Below, in pieces: positions 1-9,469 of a stretch of DNA of 64,000 nt. The stretch spans positions 1 to 64,000 of the forward strand of contig JBAMJV010009074.1 in NCBI GenBank assembly GCA_037951105.1, read 5' to 3'. A program made the position numbers and the translations under genes. The number at the start of each line of letters is the position of its first letter. The first letter of the stretch is position 1. The notes under the pieces are model-generated. The model searched no databases. It had not been told where the DNA came from and was given only the letters and a program-made list of their open reading frames with translations. Source of the DNA: Echinarachnius parma. Its lineage: Eukaryota > Echinodermata > Echinoidea > Clypeasteroida > Echinarachniidae.

Positions 1-413
1 ACAAATTAAGATATTCATTCTAATAATTATTACTGAAGCAATCTGGGGGGGTGGGGGGGCACGGGGCGTATATCAGAAGCGATTACAAAACCCTTACATA
101 ATGGTATCCGTAAATGAATACCGATATTGCAATCTCAATGAGATTGCAGCGGCGAAGGTTCTAAAGTAATTAGATTCATAATATCGTTAATTTTAGAGCT
201 GTTTATTATCTGGGGAATAGAAAAATTATTGAACTAGAGTAAGTTTTGTATAGGTTCCTCATGTACATAGCGCAAAATCCTGAATATGCTAGTACATGGT
301 ATTTGGGGCGACGGCCATGATAAACAAATGAAATAGTACTGATATATAATGTCAAAGATAGAGGAAACTCGACTAGAAATATTTAAATGATTGAAAATGA
401 GCAAAGAAAAATA

Positions 414-487
414 GGCTTCGCCGGGGAATCGAACCCGAGACCTCCGGATTGCTAGACCGGTGCTCAAACCATCAAGCCACGAAGACC
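414..487 (-). tRNA. tRNA-Ala(AGC)-like, minus strand
   Basis: Same tRNA-like sequence as the plus-strand copies, in opposite orientation. Anticodon loop CTAGCAA and T-arm GGTTCGATTCC (one inserted base) are present. It is followed directly by a 3' half copy on the other strand, as if the palindrome kept whole at 6042-6498 had lost its middle here. Confidence 0.6.
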
Positions 488-527
488 TAGCAATCCCGGA
501 GTCTCGGATTCGATTCCCGGCGAAGCC
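488..527 (+). pseudogene. 3' half of tRNA-like repeat
   Basis: Only the anticodon-loop-to-acceptor part remains (AGCAATCC through GGCGAAGCC), joined to the 5' end of the minus-strand copy. It looks like the product of an internal deletion between inverted copies. Confidence 0.6.
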
Positions 528-750
528 TTACTTTTTCTTTGCTCATTTTTCAATCATTTAAATATTTCTAGTCAGTTTCCTCTATGTTTGAATTTAATTA
601 ATAAAAAAAAGCTGTATCACTTCGCGTGATTCCTGCGCCTTTTCTCTATAAAAGTTGATTTAATTATCCTTGGGATTGGCACCAGTTTATAAAGCTTCTG
701 ACTAATCGAGCATTGAAAAGGGTTTCATGGGAACAACCCACCATTTCAAA

Positions 751-822
751 GGTCTTCGTGGCTTGATGGTTTGAGCACCGGTCTAGCAATCCGGAGGTCT
801 CGGTTCGATTCCCGGCGAAGCC
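751..822 (+). tRNA. tRNA-Ala(AGC)-like, tandem copy
   Basis: Member of the 289-bp tandem array. It lacks one G in the T-stem (CTCGGTTCG instead of CTCGGGTTCG), so either it is decayed or the base was lost in sequencing. It is followed by TATTTTTC, a possible Pol III stop. Confidence 0.55.
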
Positions 823-1039
823 TATTTTTCTTTGCTCATTTATCATTTCATTATAAATATTCTAGTCAGTTTCCTCTATGTTTGAATTTAATTAATAACA
901 AAAGCTGTATCACTTCGCGTGATCCTGCGCCCTTTCTCTATAAAAGTTGATTTAATTATCCTTGGGATTGGCCCAGTTTATAAAGCTTCTGACTAATCGA
1001 GCATTGAAAAGGGTTTCATGGGAACAACCACCATTCAAA

Positions 1040-1112
1040 GGTCTTCGTGGCTTGATGGTTTGAGCACCGGTCTAGCAATCCGGAGGTCTCGGGTTCGATT
1101 CCCGGCGAAGCC
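1040..1112 (+). tRNA. tRNA-Ala(AGC)-like, tandem copy
   Basis: Matches the consensus of the array with intact A box (TGGCTTGATGG) and B box (GGTTCGATTCC), and TATTTTTC just downstream. It starts 289 bp after the previous copy and is the last of the array in unit 1. Confidence 0.6.
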
Positions 1113-1136
1113 TATTTTTCTTTGCTCATTTTCAAT

Positions 1137-1560
1137 CATTTGATATATAATGTCCTCATAACCCTGTGAAAAACTAGTTAAACTAAAGCGCCCTCTTGTG
1201 TCGAAGTCGCAAACTACCCTCTTTGTCATCATCACCATCTTCGCCATAAATGATGATCATTATCATCGCCATCATTATCATTATCATTAGCTCCTCGACA
1301 GAAAAGGTCAACATGACGAAATCCCCCCCACCCCCCCCCCCCCCCATCATTTGATATATAATGTCCACATAACCCTGTGAAAAAACTAGTTAACCTAAAG
1401 CGCCCTCTTGTGTCGAAGTCGCAAACTACCCTCTTTGTCATCAACACCATCTTCGCCATAAATGATGATCATTATCATCGCCATCATTATCATTAATCAT
1501 TTGCTCCCACGACAGAAAAGGGTCAATCATGACGAATCCCCCCCCCCCCCCCCCCCCCCC
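1137..1560. repeat. Doubled CAT/poly-C segment
   Basis: A ~210-bp piece beginning TTTGATATATAATGTCC and ending in a poly-C run occurs twice in a row. It contains a short CAT-rich stretch and GCGCCCTCTTGTGTCGAAG. Reading frames here are low-complexity artefacts. Confidence 0.7.
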
Positions 1561-1794
1561 TCCAAATGGCGATAAGGAAATTGACGCCCTTTCAAGGTGC
1601 AGTATAACTGTTTTGGTCGTAACAAGGGTATGAATTGCCATTGAAAAAGAATTTGAAACACAGGGTAAAACACCCGGCCTATAGGCGTTTGAAATACTTC
1701 TTAGATGTCAAATTCGGGGGGCGGGGGGGGGGGGGGGGTATGTATGAATAAAGGAATATATACGTGCATATGTTAACTCCTCGGTTTTAGGATT

Positions 1795-2287
1795 TAATTA
1801 GAATACAGAGATTGGGGCTAGTGTCGGGAGAGGAGAAGAGAGAGGCAATAACAATATTTTATGGATGACAAGAGGTAGCCATGGGAGGGGGGAGGGGTAG
1901 GTCTGGATAAGGGTATATGAAGCATTTATATGTTGCCTCCTTGTAAAGGGTTTTGATTATAATGAACAGAGAATGAAACTAGTGTCGGGAGGGGAGAAAG
2001 GGGAGGGCATATTAATGCCTAATGGGTGATAAGGGGTAGGAAGGGCGGTAGGGTCTAGTTAAGGGGATATAAAACAGTATATATTACCCTCCTTGATTTA
2101 TGGTTTATTTTATAATGAAAAGAGAATAGGACTAGTGTCGGGAGTGGAGAAGGAGGAGGGCGTAACTGTGTTATATTGATGGCTTGGGATAAGCACGGGG
2201 GGGGGGGGAGGTAAGGTCTAGATTAGGGGATATACAGTGTTTATATTGCCCCAATGAACAGCGAATGGGACTAGTGTCGAGAATCGC
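1795..2287. repeat. ~155-bp tandem repeat, about four units
   Basis: The phrase CTAGTGTCGGGAG recurs at about 1818, 1979, 2131 and 2269, with GGGGATATA and a purine-rich GGAGGGG tract in each unit. Units are 140-160 bp and diverged, which is satellite-like. The same block recurs at 5150-5687. Confidence 0.8.
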
Positions 2288-2739
2288 ATGTAACAAATTA
2301 AGATATTCATTCTAATAATGATTACTGAAGCAATCTGGGGGGGGGGGTGGGGGGGGGGGGGCGGGGGGGGGGGGGGGCACGGGGCGTATATCAGAAGCGA
2401 TTACAAACCTTACATAATGGTATCCGTAAATGAATACCGATAATTGCAATCTCAATGAAGATGGCAGCGGGCGAAGGTTCTAAAAGTAATTAGATTCATA
2501 ATATCGTTAATTTTAGAGCTGTTTATTATCTGGGGAATAGAAAAATTATTGAACTAGAGTAAGTTTTGTATAGGTAAGTTCCTCATGTACATAGCGCAAA
2601 ATCCTGAATATGCTAGTACATGGTATTTGGTCGACCGGCCATGATAACACATGAAATAGTACTGATATATAATGTCAAACATAGAGGAAACTGAACTAGA
2701 TATATTTAAAATGATTGAAAAATGAGCAAAGGAAAAATA

Positions 2740-2813
2740 GGCTTCGCCGGGAATCGAACCCGAGACCCTCCGGATTGCTAGACCGGTGCTCAAACCATCA
2801 AGCCACTAAGACC
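2740..2813 (-). tRNA. tRNA-Ala(AGC)-like, minus strand
   Basis: Minus-strand copy in macro-unit 2. An extra base lies in the variable region and the acceptor is altered (CACTAAGACC). The left half of the palindrome seen in unit 3 is mostly missing just downstream. Confidence 0.5.
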
Positions 2814-2920
2814 TTTGAATTAACTCAAAGTTGATTTAATTATCTTGGGATTGGCCCAGTTTATAAAGCTTCTGACTATCGAGCATGAAAAGGGTTCATG
2901 GGAACCAACCACCATTCAAA

Positions 2921-2994
2921 GGTCCTTCGTGGCTTGATGGTATGAGCACCGGTCTAGCAATCGCGGAGGTCTCGGGTTCGATTCCGGCGAAGCC
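2921..2994 (+). tRNA. tRNA-Ala(AGC)-like, tandem copy
   Basis: First of four tandem plus-strand copies in unit 2. Several one-base insertions (GGTCCTTCG, AATCGCGG) and a lost C in the T-stem make it a poor tRNA as written. Confidence 0.45.
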
Positions 2995-3212
2995 TATTTT
3001 CTTCCTTGCTCATTTTCAATCATTTAAATATTTATAGTCAGTTTTCCTCTATGTTTGAATTAATTAATAAAAAAATGCTGGGGTCATTCGCGTGATCCTG
3101 CGGCCTTTCTCTATAAAAGTTGATTTAATTATCCTTGGGCTTGGCCCAGTTTATAAAGCTTCTGACTAATCGAGCTTTGAAAAGGGTTTCATGGGAACAA
3201 CCACCATTCAAA

Positions 3213-3284
3213 GGTCTTCGTGCTTGATGTTTGAGCACCGGTCTAGCAATCCGGAGGTCTCGGGTTCGATTCCCCGGCGAAGCC
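3213..3284 (+). tRNA. tRNA-Ala(AGC)-like, tandem copy
   Basis: Second copy in unit 2. A G is missing in the A-box region (TGCTTGATG) and a C is added in the T-stem. The anticodon arm is intact with AGC. Confidence 0.45.
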
Positions 3285-3500
3285 TATTTTTCTTTGACTC
3301 ATTTTCAATCATTTAAATATTTCTAATCAGTTTCCTCTATGTTTGAATTTAATTAATAAAAAAGCTGGTATCACTTCGCGTGATCTGCGCCTTTCTCTAT
3401 AAACAGTTGATTAATTATCCTTGGGATTGGCCCAGTTTATAAAGCTTCTGACTAATCGAGCATTGAAAAGGGGTTTCATGGGAACAACCGACCATTCAAA

Positions 3501-3575
3501 GGTCTTCGTGGCTTGATGGTTTGGAGCACCCGGTCTAGCAATCCGGAGGTCTCGGGTTCGATTCCCGGCGAAGCC
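3501..3575 (+). tRNA. tRNA-Ala(AGC)-like, tandem copy
   Basis: Third copy in unit 2, with extra bases in the D-loop and anticodon stem (TTGGAGCACCCGG). The T-arm and acceptor 3' strand match consensus and TATTTTTC follows. Confidence 0.5.
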
Positions 3576-3796
3576 TATTTTTCTTTGCTCATTTTCAATT
3601 CATTTAAATATTTCTAATCAGTTTCCTCTATGTTTGAATTTAATTAATAAAAAAAGCTGTATCACTTCGCGTGATCCTGCGCCTTTCTCTCTATAAAAGT
3701 TGATTTAATATTATCCTTGGGATTGGCCCAGTTTATAAAGCTTCTGACTAATCGAGCATAGAAAAGGGTTTCATTGGGAACAACCCACCATTCAAA

Positions 3797-3871
3797 GGTT
3801 CTTCGTGGCTTGATGGTTTGAGCACCGGTCTAGCAATCCGGAGGTCTCGGGTTCGATTCCGGCGAGAAGCC
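3797..3871 (+). tRNA. tRNA-Ala(AGC)-like, tandem copy
   Basis: Fourth copy in unit 2; T-stem and acceptor carry small indels (GATTCCGGCGAGAAGCC). It is the last before the array gives way to non-tRNA sequence and the CAT satellite. Confidence 0.45.
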
Positions 3872-4139
3872 TATTTTTCTTTGCTAATTTTCAATTCATT
3901 TGATAATATAATGTCCACAGTAACACCATGTGAAAAACTAGTTAAACTAAAGCCGCACCTCTTGTGATCGAAGTCGCAAAGTACCAACAGTCCTAATAAT
4001 AACTGAAGCAATCTGGGTTTATAAACCTTACATAATCCCGAATGATTTTCCTTTCTATAAAATTTGATATATACAAATAAACAATCAAAATTTAGTTGTA
4101 TCAGTAACCGTCTTAAAATTGGCGGCTGATTAGAACAAA

Positions 4140-4760
4140 ATCAAAATTGCCATCATCTCATCAAAACTACTCACCCACATTACTATCATGTTACCGTCAT
4201 CATCTCTATTCAACATCAATATCTTCACAACTATCCAATACTTCATCATACATCAGACATCATCGTCATCAACATCATCCTCGCCACCAATTATTATATG
4301 TCATCAATGTCATCATTACCATTATCTACCATCATCATGATCATCATGATCATCATCATCATCATCCATCGGCATCTTCATCAACCTTATCACTATTATT
4401 ATCATCATCATCCATCATCAATATTCATCATTACCTTCATCATTATGATTACCATCATCAACATCATCGACATAAATTATGAATATCATCCACCGTCATG
4501 ATCGTTACCATTTCTTATTGATCCGTCAACATCAACAAAATCATTCCATTACCATTATCAATACCATCCACCACCGTCATGATCGTTGCCATCATTATTG
4601 TCCGTATCATCAACAATATCATCATCATGACCATCATTACTGTCCGTCATCATTATAATCACGATTTTCACATCATTATATATCACCATCATCGCAATAA
4701 ATGATGATCATTATCATCACTATCATTATCGTCCACCACTCCACTACCTCTTTTGTCATC
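4140..4760. repeat. CAT/ATC-rich satellite (unit 2)
   Basis: Irregular CAT, ATC and ATT triplets over about 0.6 kb. Apparent reading frames of His, Ile and Ser are produced by the triplets and are not genes. Confidence 0.85.
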
Positions 4761-5149
4761 ATCACCATCTTCGGCCATAAATGATGATCATTCTCATCCG
4801 CCAATCATTATCATTAATCATTAGCTCCATCGACATGAAAAGGTTCGACATGACGAATCCCACCCCCACCCCCCTCCCACCCCCCCCCCCCCCCCCCCCA
4901 CCCTCCAAATGGCGATAAGAAATTCGACGCCCTTTCAAGAGCTGCAGTATAACTGTTTGGTCGTAACAAGGGTTATGAATTGCCATTGAAAAAGAATTTG
5001 AAACACAGGGTAAAACACCCGGCCTATAGGCGTTTGAATACTTCTTAGATGTCAAATTCGGGGGGCGGGGGGGGGGGGGGGAATGTATGCAATAAAGGAA
5101 TATACAGTGTATATGTTTACCTCCTCGGTTTTAGGACTTTAATTAGAAT

Positions 5150-5687
5150 ACAGAAAATGGGGCTAGTGTCGGGAGAGGAGAAGAGCTAGAGAGGCCCACC
5201 TAGCCGACATATTTCTTATGTATGACCAATAGAGGTAGCCAGGGGAGTAGGGGGGAGGGAGGTAGAGTCTGGATAAGGGACATATAAACCGATATCTGGA
5301 TAAGGGATATATATAGTTGCCTCCCTTGGTAAAAAGGTTTTGATTATAATGAACAGAGAATGAAACTAGTGTCGGGAGGGGAGAAGGGGGAGAGGCATAT
5401 TAATGCCTAATGGATGATAAGGGGTAGGAAGGGGGGTAGGTCTAGTTAAGGGGATATAAAACAGTATATATGACCTCCTTGATTTATGGTTTCATATTAT
5501 AATGAAAAGAGAATAGGACTAGTGTCGGGAGTGGAGAAGAGGAGGAGGGCGTAACTGTGTTATAATTGATGGCTTGGGATAAGCACGGGGGGGGGGGGGG
5601 CGGGGTAAGGTCTAGATTAGGGGGATATACAGTGTTTATATTGCCCCCAATGAACAGCGAATGGGACTAGTGTCGGAATCGCATGTA
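5150..5687. repeat. ~155-bp tandem repeat, second block
   Basis: Counterpart of the block at 1795-2287, with the same CTAGTGTCGGGAG phrases and purine-rich tracts. It ends at the start of macro-unit 3. Confidence 0.8.
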
Positions 5688-6102
5688 ACAAATTAAGATA
5701 TTCATTCTAATAATTATTACTGAAGCAATCTGGGGGGGGGGGGGGCACGGGGCGTATATATCAGAAGCGATTACAAACCTTACATAATGGTATCCGTAAA
5801 TGAATACCGGATATTGCAATCTCAATGAGATTGCAGCGGCGAAGGTTCTAAAAGTAATTAGATCATAATATCGTTAATTTTAGAGCTGTTTATTATCTGG
5901 GGGAAATAGAAAAATTATTGAACTGAGAGTAAGTTTTGTATAGGTTCCTCATGTACATAGCGCAAAATCCTGAATATGCTAGTACATGGTATTTGGGCGA
6001 CGGCCATGATAACAAATGAAATAGTACTGATATATATAATGTCAAACATAGAGGAAACTGACTAGAAATATTTAAATGATTGAAAATGAGCAAAGAAAAA
6101 TA

Positions 6103-6175
6103 GGCTTCGCCGGAATCGAACCCGAGACCTCCGGATTGCTAGACGGGTGCTCAAAACCATCAAGCCACGAAGACC
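6103..6175 (-). tRNA. tRNA-Ala(AGC)-like, minus strand, left palindrome arm
   Basis: Minus-strand copy in the left palindrome arm. The T-stem lacks one G and the anticodon stem has a C-to-G change (GACGGGTG) relative to the array consensus. Confidence 0.55.
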
Positions 6176-6362
6176 TTTGAATGGTGGTTGTTCCCATGAA
6201 ACCCTTTTCAATGCTCGATTAGTCAGAAGCTTTATAAACTGGGCCAATCCCAAGGATAATTAAATCAAAGTTGATTTAATTATCCTTGGGATTGGCCCAG
6301 TTTATAAGCTTCTGACTAATCGAGCATTGAAAAGGGTTTCATGGGAACAACCACCATTCAAA

Positions 6363-6436
6363 GGTCTTCGTGGCTTGATGGTTTGAGCACCGGTCTAGCA
6401 ATCCGGAGGTCTCGCGGTTCGATTCCCGGCGAAGCC
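6363..6436 (+). tRNA. tRNA-Ala(AGC)-like, right palindrome arm
   Basis: Consensus copy apart from one inserted C in the T-stem (CTCGCGGTTCG). It begins the plus-strand array of unit 3; the next copy starts 289 bp later. Confidence 0.55.
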
Positions 6437-6651
6437 TATTTTTCTTTGCTCATTTTCAATCATTTAAATATTTCTAGTCAGTTTCCTCTATGTTTGAATT
6501 TAATTAATAAAAAAAGCTGTATCACTTCGCGTGATCCTGCGCCTTTTCTCTATAAAAGTTGATTTAATTATCCTTGGGATTGGCCCAGTTTATAAAGCTT
6601 CTGACTAATCGAGCATTGAAAAGGGTTTCATGGGAACAACCACCATTCAAA

Positions 6652-6724
6652 GGTCTTCGTGGCTTGATGGTTTGAGCACCGGTCTAGCAATCCGGAGGTC
6701 TCGGGTTCGATTCCCGGCGAAGCC
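6652..6724 (+). tRNA. tRNA-Ala(AGC)-like gene, best copy
   Basis: Best-preserved copy. It folds as a cloverleaf: acceptor GTCTTCG/CGAAGCC (mismatch 2-71), D-arm GCTT/GAGC, anticodon stem CCGGT/TCCGG (U-U at 31-39) with loop CTAGCAA giving AGC (Ala), T-arm TCGGG/CCCGG. A and B boxes are good and TATTTTTC follows at once, a Pol III stop signal. Alanine tRNAs normally need G3:U70; here position 3-70 is C-G, and an extra G precedes the stem. So it may be a tRNA-derived repeat head rather than a charging tRNA. Unit length, flanks and a conserved hairpin are shared with copies at 32942 and 57196. Confidence 0.65.
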
Positions 6725-6984
6725 TATTTTTCTTTGCTCATTTTCAATCATTTGATATATAATGTCCACATAACCCTGTGAAAAACTAGTTAACTAAAGC
6801 GCCCTCTTGTGTCGAAGTCGCAAAGTACCAACATCTAATAATAACTGAAGCAATCTGGGTTTATAAACCTTACATAATCCCGAAATGATTTTCCTTTCTA
6901 TAAAATTGATATATACAAATAAACAATCAAAATTTAGTTGTATCAGTAACCGTTTAAAATTGCGCGTGATTAGAACAAAATAAA

Positions 6985-8092
6985 ATTGCCATCATCATCA
7001 AAACTACTCACCCTCATTACTATCATGTTACCGTCATCATCCTATTCAACATCAATATCATCAGAACTATCAATACCTTCATCATCATCAGACATCATCG
7101 TCATCAACATCATCCTCGCCACCATTATTATTGTCATCAATACCATTATCTACCATCATCATCATCGGCATCTTCATCAACCTTATCACCATTATTATCA
7201 TCATCAATAGTATCAATACCTTTATCATTATTATTACCATCATCAACATCATCGACATAAATTATGAATATCATCACCGTCATGATCGTTACCATTAGTG
7301 TCGTCAACATCAACAAAATCATCATTACCATTATCAATACCATCACCACCGTCATGATCGTTGCCATCATTATTGTCGTCATCATCAACAATATCATCAT
7401 CATGACCATCATTACTGACGTCATCATTAGCATCACCATTTTAAACATCATCAGCATCATCATTATCATCACCATCATCGCCATAAATGATGATCATTAT
7501 CATCACTATCATTATCGTCACCATCACTACCCTCGTTGTCATCACCATCATCGCAATAAATGATGATCATTATCATCGCCATCATTATCGTTATTATTAC
7601 TATCATCGTTGCCATCATCATCATCTTATCGTTATCGCCATCATGATCGCCAACATCATTATTATCGTCGTCGTCATCATCATCATCGCCATTAACTTAA
7701 CGATGAACATTAACATCCCCATCACGATCGTCACCAGTATTATCATCGTCATCATCATCTCTATAATTTTCACAAACGATGATGGCTATCATACCATCAT
7801 GACAATAAACTATGACCATCATCATCATCACCAAATCTTCACCATCATTACCATTGTCAACATCATCATCCTCGAAACCGTTAATAGTATCGTCATCAAT
7901 ATCATCATTACCATATAAGTACTTCATCATCACCATCATCATCATCATTATAACCATCATAGCTATGAACGATGGGCATTATCATTACCATCATTATCAT
8001 CTTCATCCTCAACACCATCATCGCTCAACCGATGATCATCATTGTCACCATCATCGTCATCATCATCATTATCATCATCATCATCACACCTG
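6985..8092. repeat. CAT/ATC-rich satellite, 1.1 kb
   Basis: About 1.1 kb of irregular CAT/ATC/GTC triplets on the plus strand. The many overlapping frames (Ile/His/Met-rich) on both strands are explained by the triplets. Confidence 0.9.
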
Positions 8093-8633
8093 ACAGAGGT
8101 CACATATGCAAGTATACTAGCAATAGTTACATTCAAATGAGAGAAGGAAACGTAATGAGCCTATATGATAAACTTTAATTTGTAACAACAAGTTGCATAT
8201 TATGGAACAAACGTCATACAGTGCGTAATCTAATAATGCGTTTTGTTCAACTCGGATATGCATCTCTATATGTATAGATGTCGAGTATAACTGATTGCTC
8301 AGCCTTAATTTCAGAATTATCTTATTCACCAACAAGCTTTTGTCAGATTGTCTCTGGTACTCTAAAATCGAAGAGGAAAATTACCAGTAACAAACAATAT
8401 ACGTTACATTACGATAAGTTTGAACTTATAACAATACGTCAGAAATACAAGCATAATTATCTTAAAAACATGAAAGAAAATAACTGGAATATAAACATAT
8501 TCTACAGCCTCAAATCATTTGGAAACAAAACAGAAAAATGTGGATAAATTGTCCTGCTTAAGGACAAATGCAGTGGGCATGTATGCATAGGGTAGCGCTC
8601 TACCAATCTAGAAATAGAATTATACATAATTAA
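8093..8633. other. No gene recognised
   Basis: Unique-looking AT-rich sequence. The longest frame (8278-8547, 89 aa) shows no motif I know and lacks splice or codon signals that would support it. Confidence 0.5.
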
Positions 8634-8871
8634 ACGGAACGGACCTAGTAACATTGTCCATTTTCTAAACCGTGTACAAATTGAGTGTAGTGAGTAAGTG
8701 AATATCACTTTGCATTTTTGCTCATTACTCGGTCATGCAACGTCCATTTGACTTGAAATGTTCACACAATACCCTATAGCTATGGACATATCAGATAACA
8801 ATATACATTGCATCAACCATTCATCACTTTTTGCACATGTCAACAAAGTTACTAGATCACTTTAAAGGTAT
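8634..8871 (+). mobile_element. TTAA MITE family F, internally shortened copy
   Basis: Shares CTAGTAACATTGTCC at the left and TCAACAAAGTTACTAGATC at the right with the fuller F copies at 15990, 31556 and 34155. The left half is deleted and the left terminus worn. The right end abuts TTAA (8872-8875), which also serves as the left TTAA of the next MITE. Confidence 0.7.
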
Positions 8872-8875
8872 TTCC

Positions 8876-9465
8876 CGAAGTGTCCCCCGATTTTTTTTTG
8901 TGAGATAATGAAAAACTGACTGTCAAATTCGAAAGAACATACAATTTTAATGACAGAATAAACTTTATTTGATCAAAATCGGTTCAGAAACGGCTGAAAT
9001 ATCCATAAATATATTTTTATTCAAAATGTTTTTTCACCGGCAATCACCAGCCGATATTTAGACTTTTTTTTAAAAATTCAAAAAATGCTCGAAGACTACT
9101 TTGAAAAAAATCTGAATAGGTTTTTAAAAAGTCGTTGATGATATCTCTATTGAATCATTATTTTAACAAACATCAAATGCACAATTTTGTATGAAAAAGG
9201 GCTAAAACCAATGATTTTTTTTAAATAGCGCCACTTGAGTTATAATGGCTCTTTTTGAATGATAACAGGGGTTTTACTTAGTCATTTGTAATTGTGAATA
9301 CTTTTCGAGCACGGTGAAATTATAACTATTACTTATTTGTAAACTAATACTCGTTTGTAATTGTGTATACTTTTCGAGCATGGTGAAATTAAAACTATTA
9401 CTTTGTATCGTAATGGTGCAGGCTTTGGTTACTAAAGTTAAGTTTGACCAATACTCAACTATCAT
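8876..9465 (+). mobile_element. TTAA MITE family A
   Basis: Flanked by TTAA at 8872-8875 and 9466-9469. It shares internal phrases (GTGAGATAATGAAAAACTGA, AATAAACTTTAT, CGAGCATGGTGAAATTA) with copies at 24779, 27599 and 45191. No coding capacity; non-autonomous. Confidence 0.75.
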
Positions 9466-9469
9466 TTAA

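Larger units (their letters stand above)
1..2287. repeat. Macro-repeat unit 1
   Basis: First of three copies of one long unit; the starts at 1, 2288 and 5688 share the same opening (ACAAATTAAGATATTCATTC) followed by a G run and GGCACGGGGCGTATAT. It holds a minus-strand tRNA-like gene, a 3' half copy, two plus-strand tRNA-like genes, a doubled CAT/poly-C segment and ~155-bp tandem repeats. Its CAT satellite is much shorter than in units 2 and 3. Many one-base indels separate it from the cleaner unit 3. Confidence 0.85.
2288..5687. repeat. Macro-repeat unit 2
   Basis: Longest copy of the macro-unit (3.4 kb): long G runs (2338-2378), one minus and four plus tRNA-like copies, the CAT-rich satellite and the ~155-bp repeats. 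Relative to unit 3 it has frequent scattered single-base insertions and deletions, even inside tRNA arms. Confidence 0.85.
6042..6498. repeat. 457-bp palindrome with head-to-head tRNA-like genes
   Basis: Two arms of about 228 bp read as near-perfect reverse complements, centred at about 6270 (AAATCAAAGTTGATTT). Each arm carries one tRNA-like gene and its flank out to TCAAACATAGAGGAAACTGA. Units 1 and 2 keep only remnants of it. Confidence 0.9.
5688..8092. repeat. Macro-repeat unit 3
   Basis: Third copy and the cleanest. It has a G run at 5731-5744, the complete tRNA palindrome (6042-6498), two plus-strand tRNA-like genes and the longest CAT satellite. The ~155-bp repeats are absent and the unit ends in satellite. 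Confidence 0.85.

Noticed and set aside
1183-1641. Glycine-rich ORFs
   Set aside because: Translations of poly-C/poly-G runs and CAT triplets.
414-6724. Amber suppressor tRNA (CTA in the loop)
   Set aside because: With a 4-bp CCGG stem the loop could be read around CTA, but the standard 7-nt loop CTAGCAA places AGC at 34-36.
7146-8093. Many overlapping ORFs on both strands (Met/Ile/His-rich)
   Set aside because: Products of the CAT triplet satellite; no domain or codon signal.
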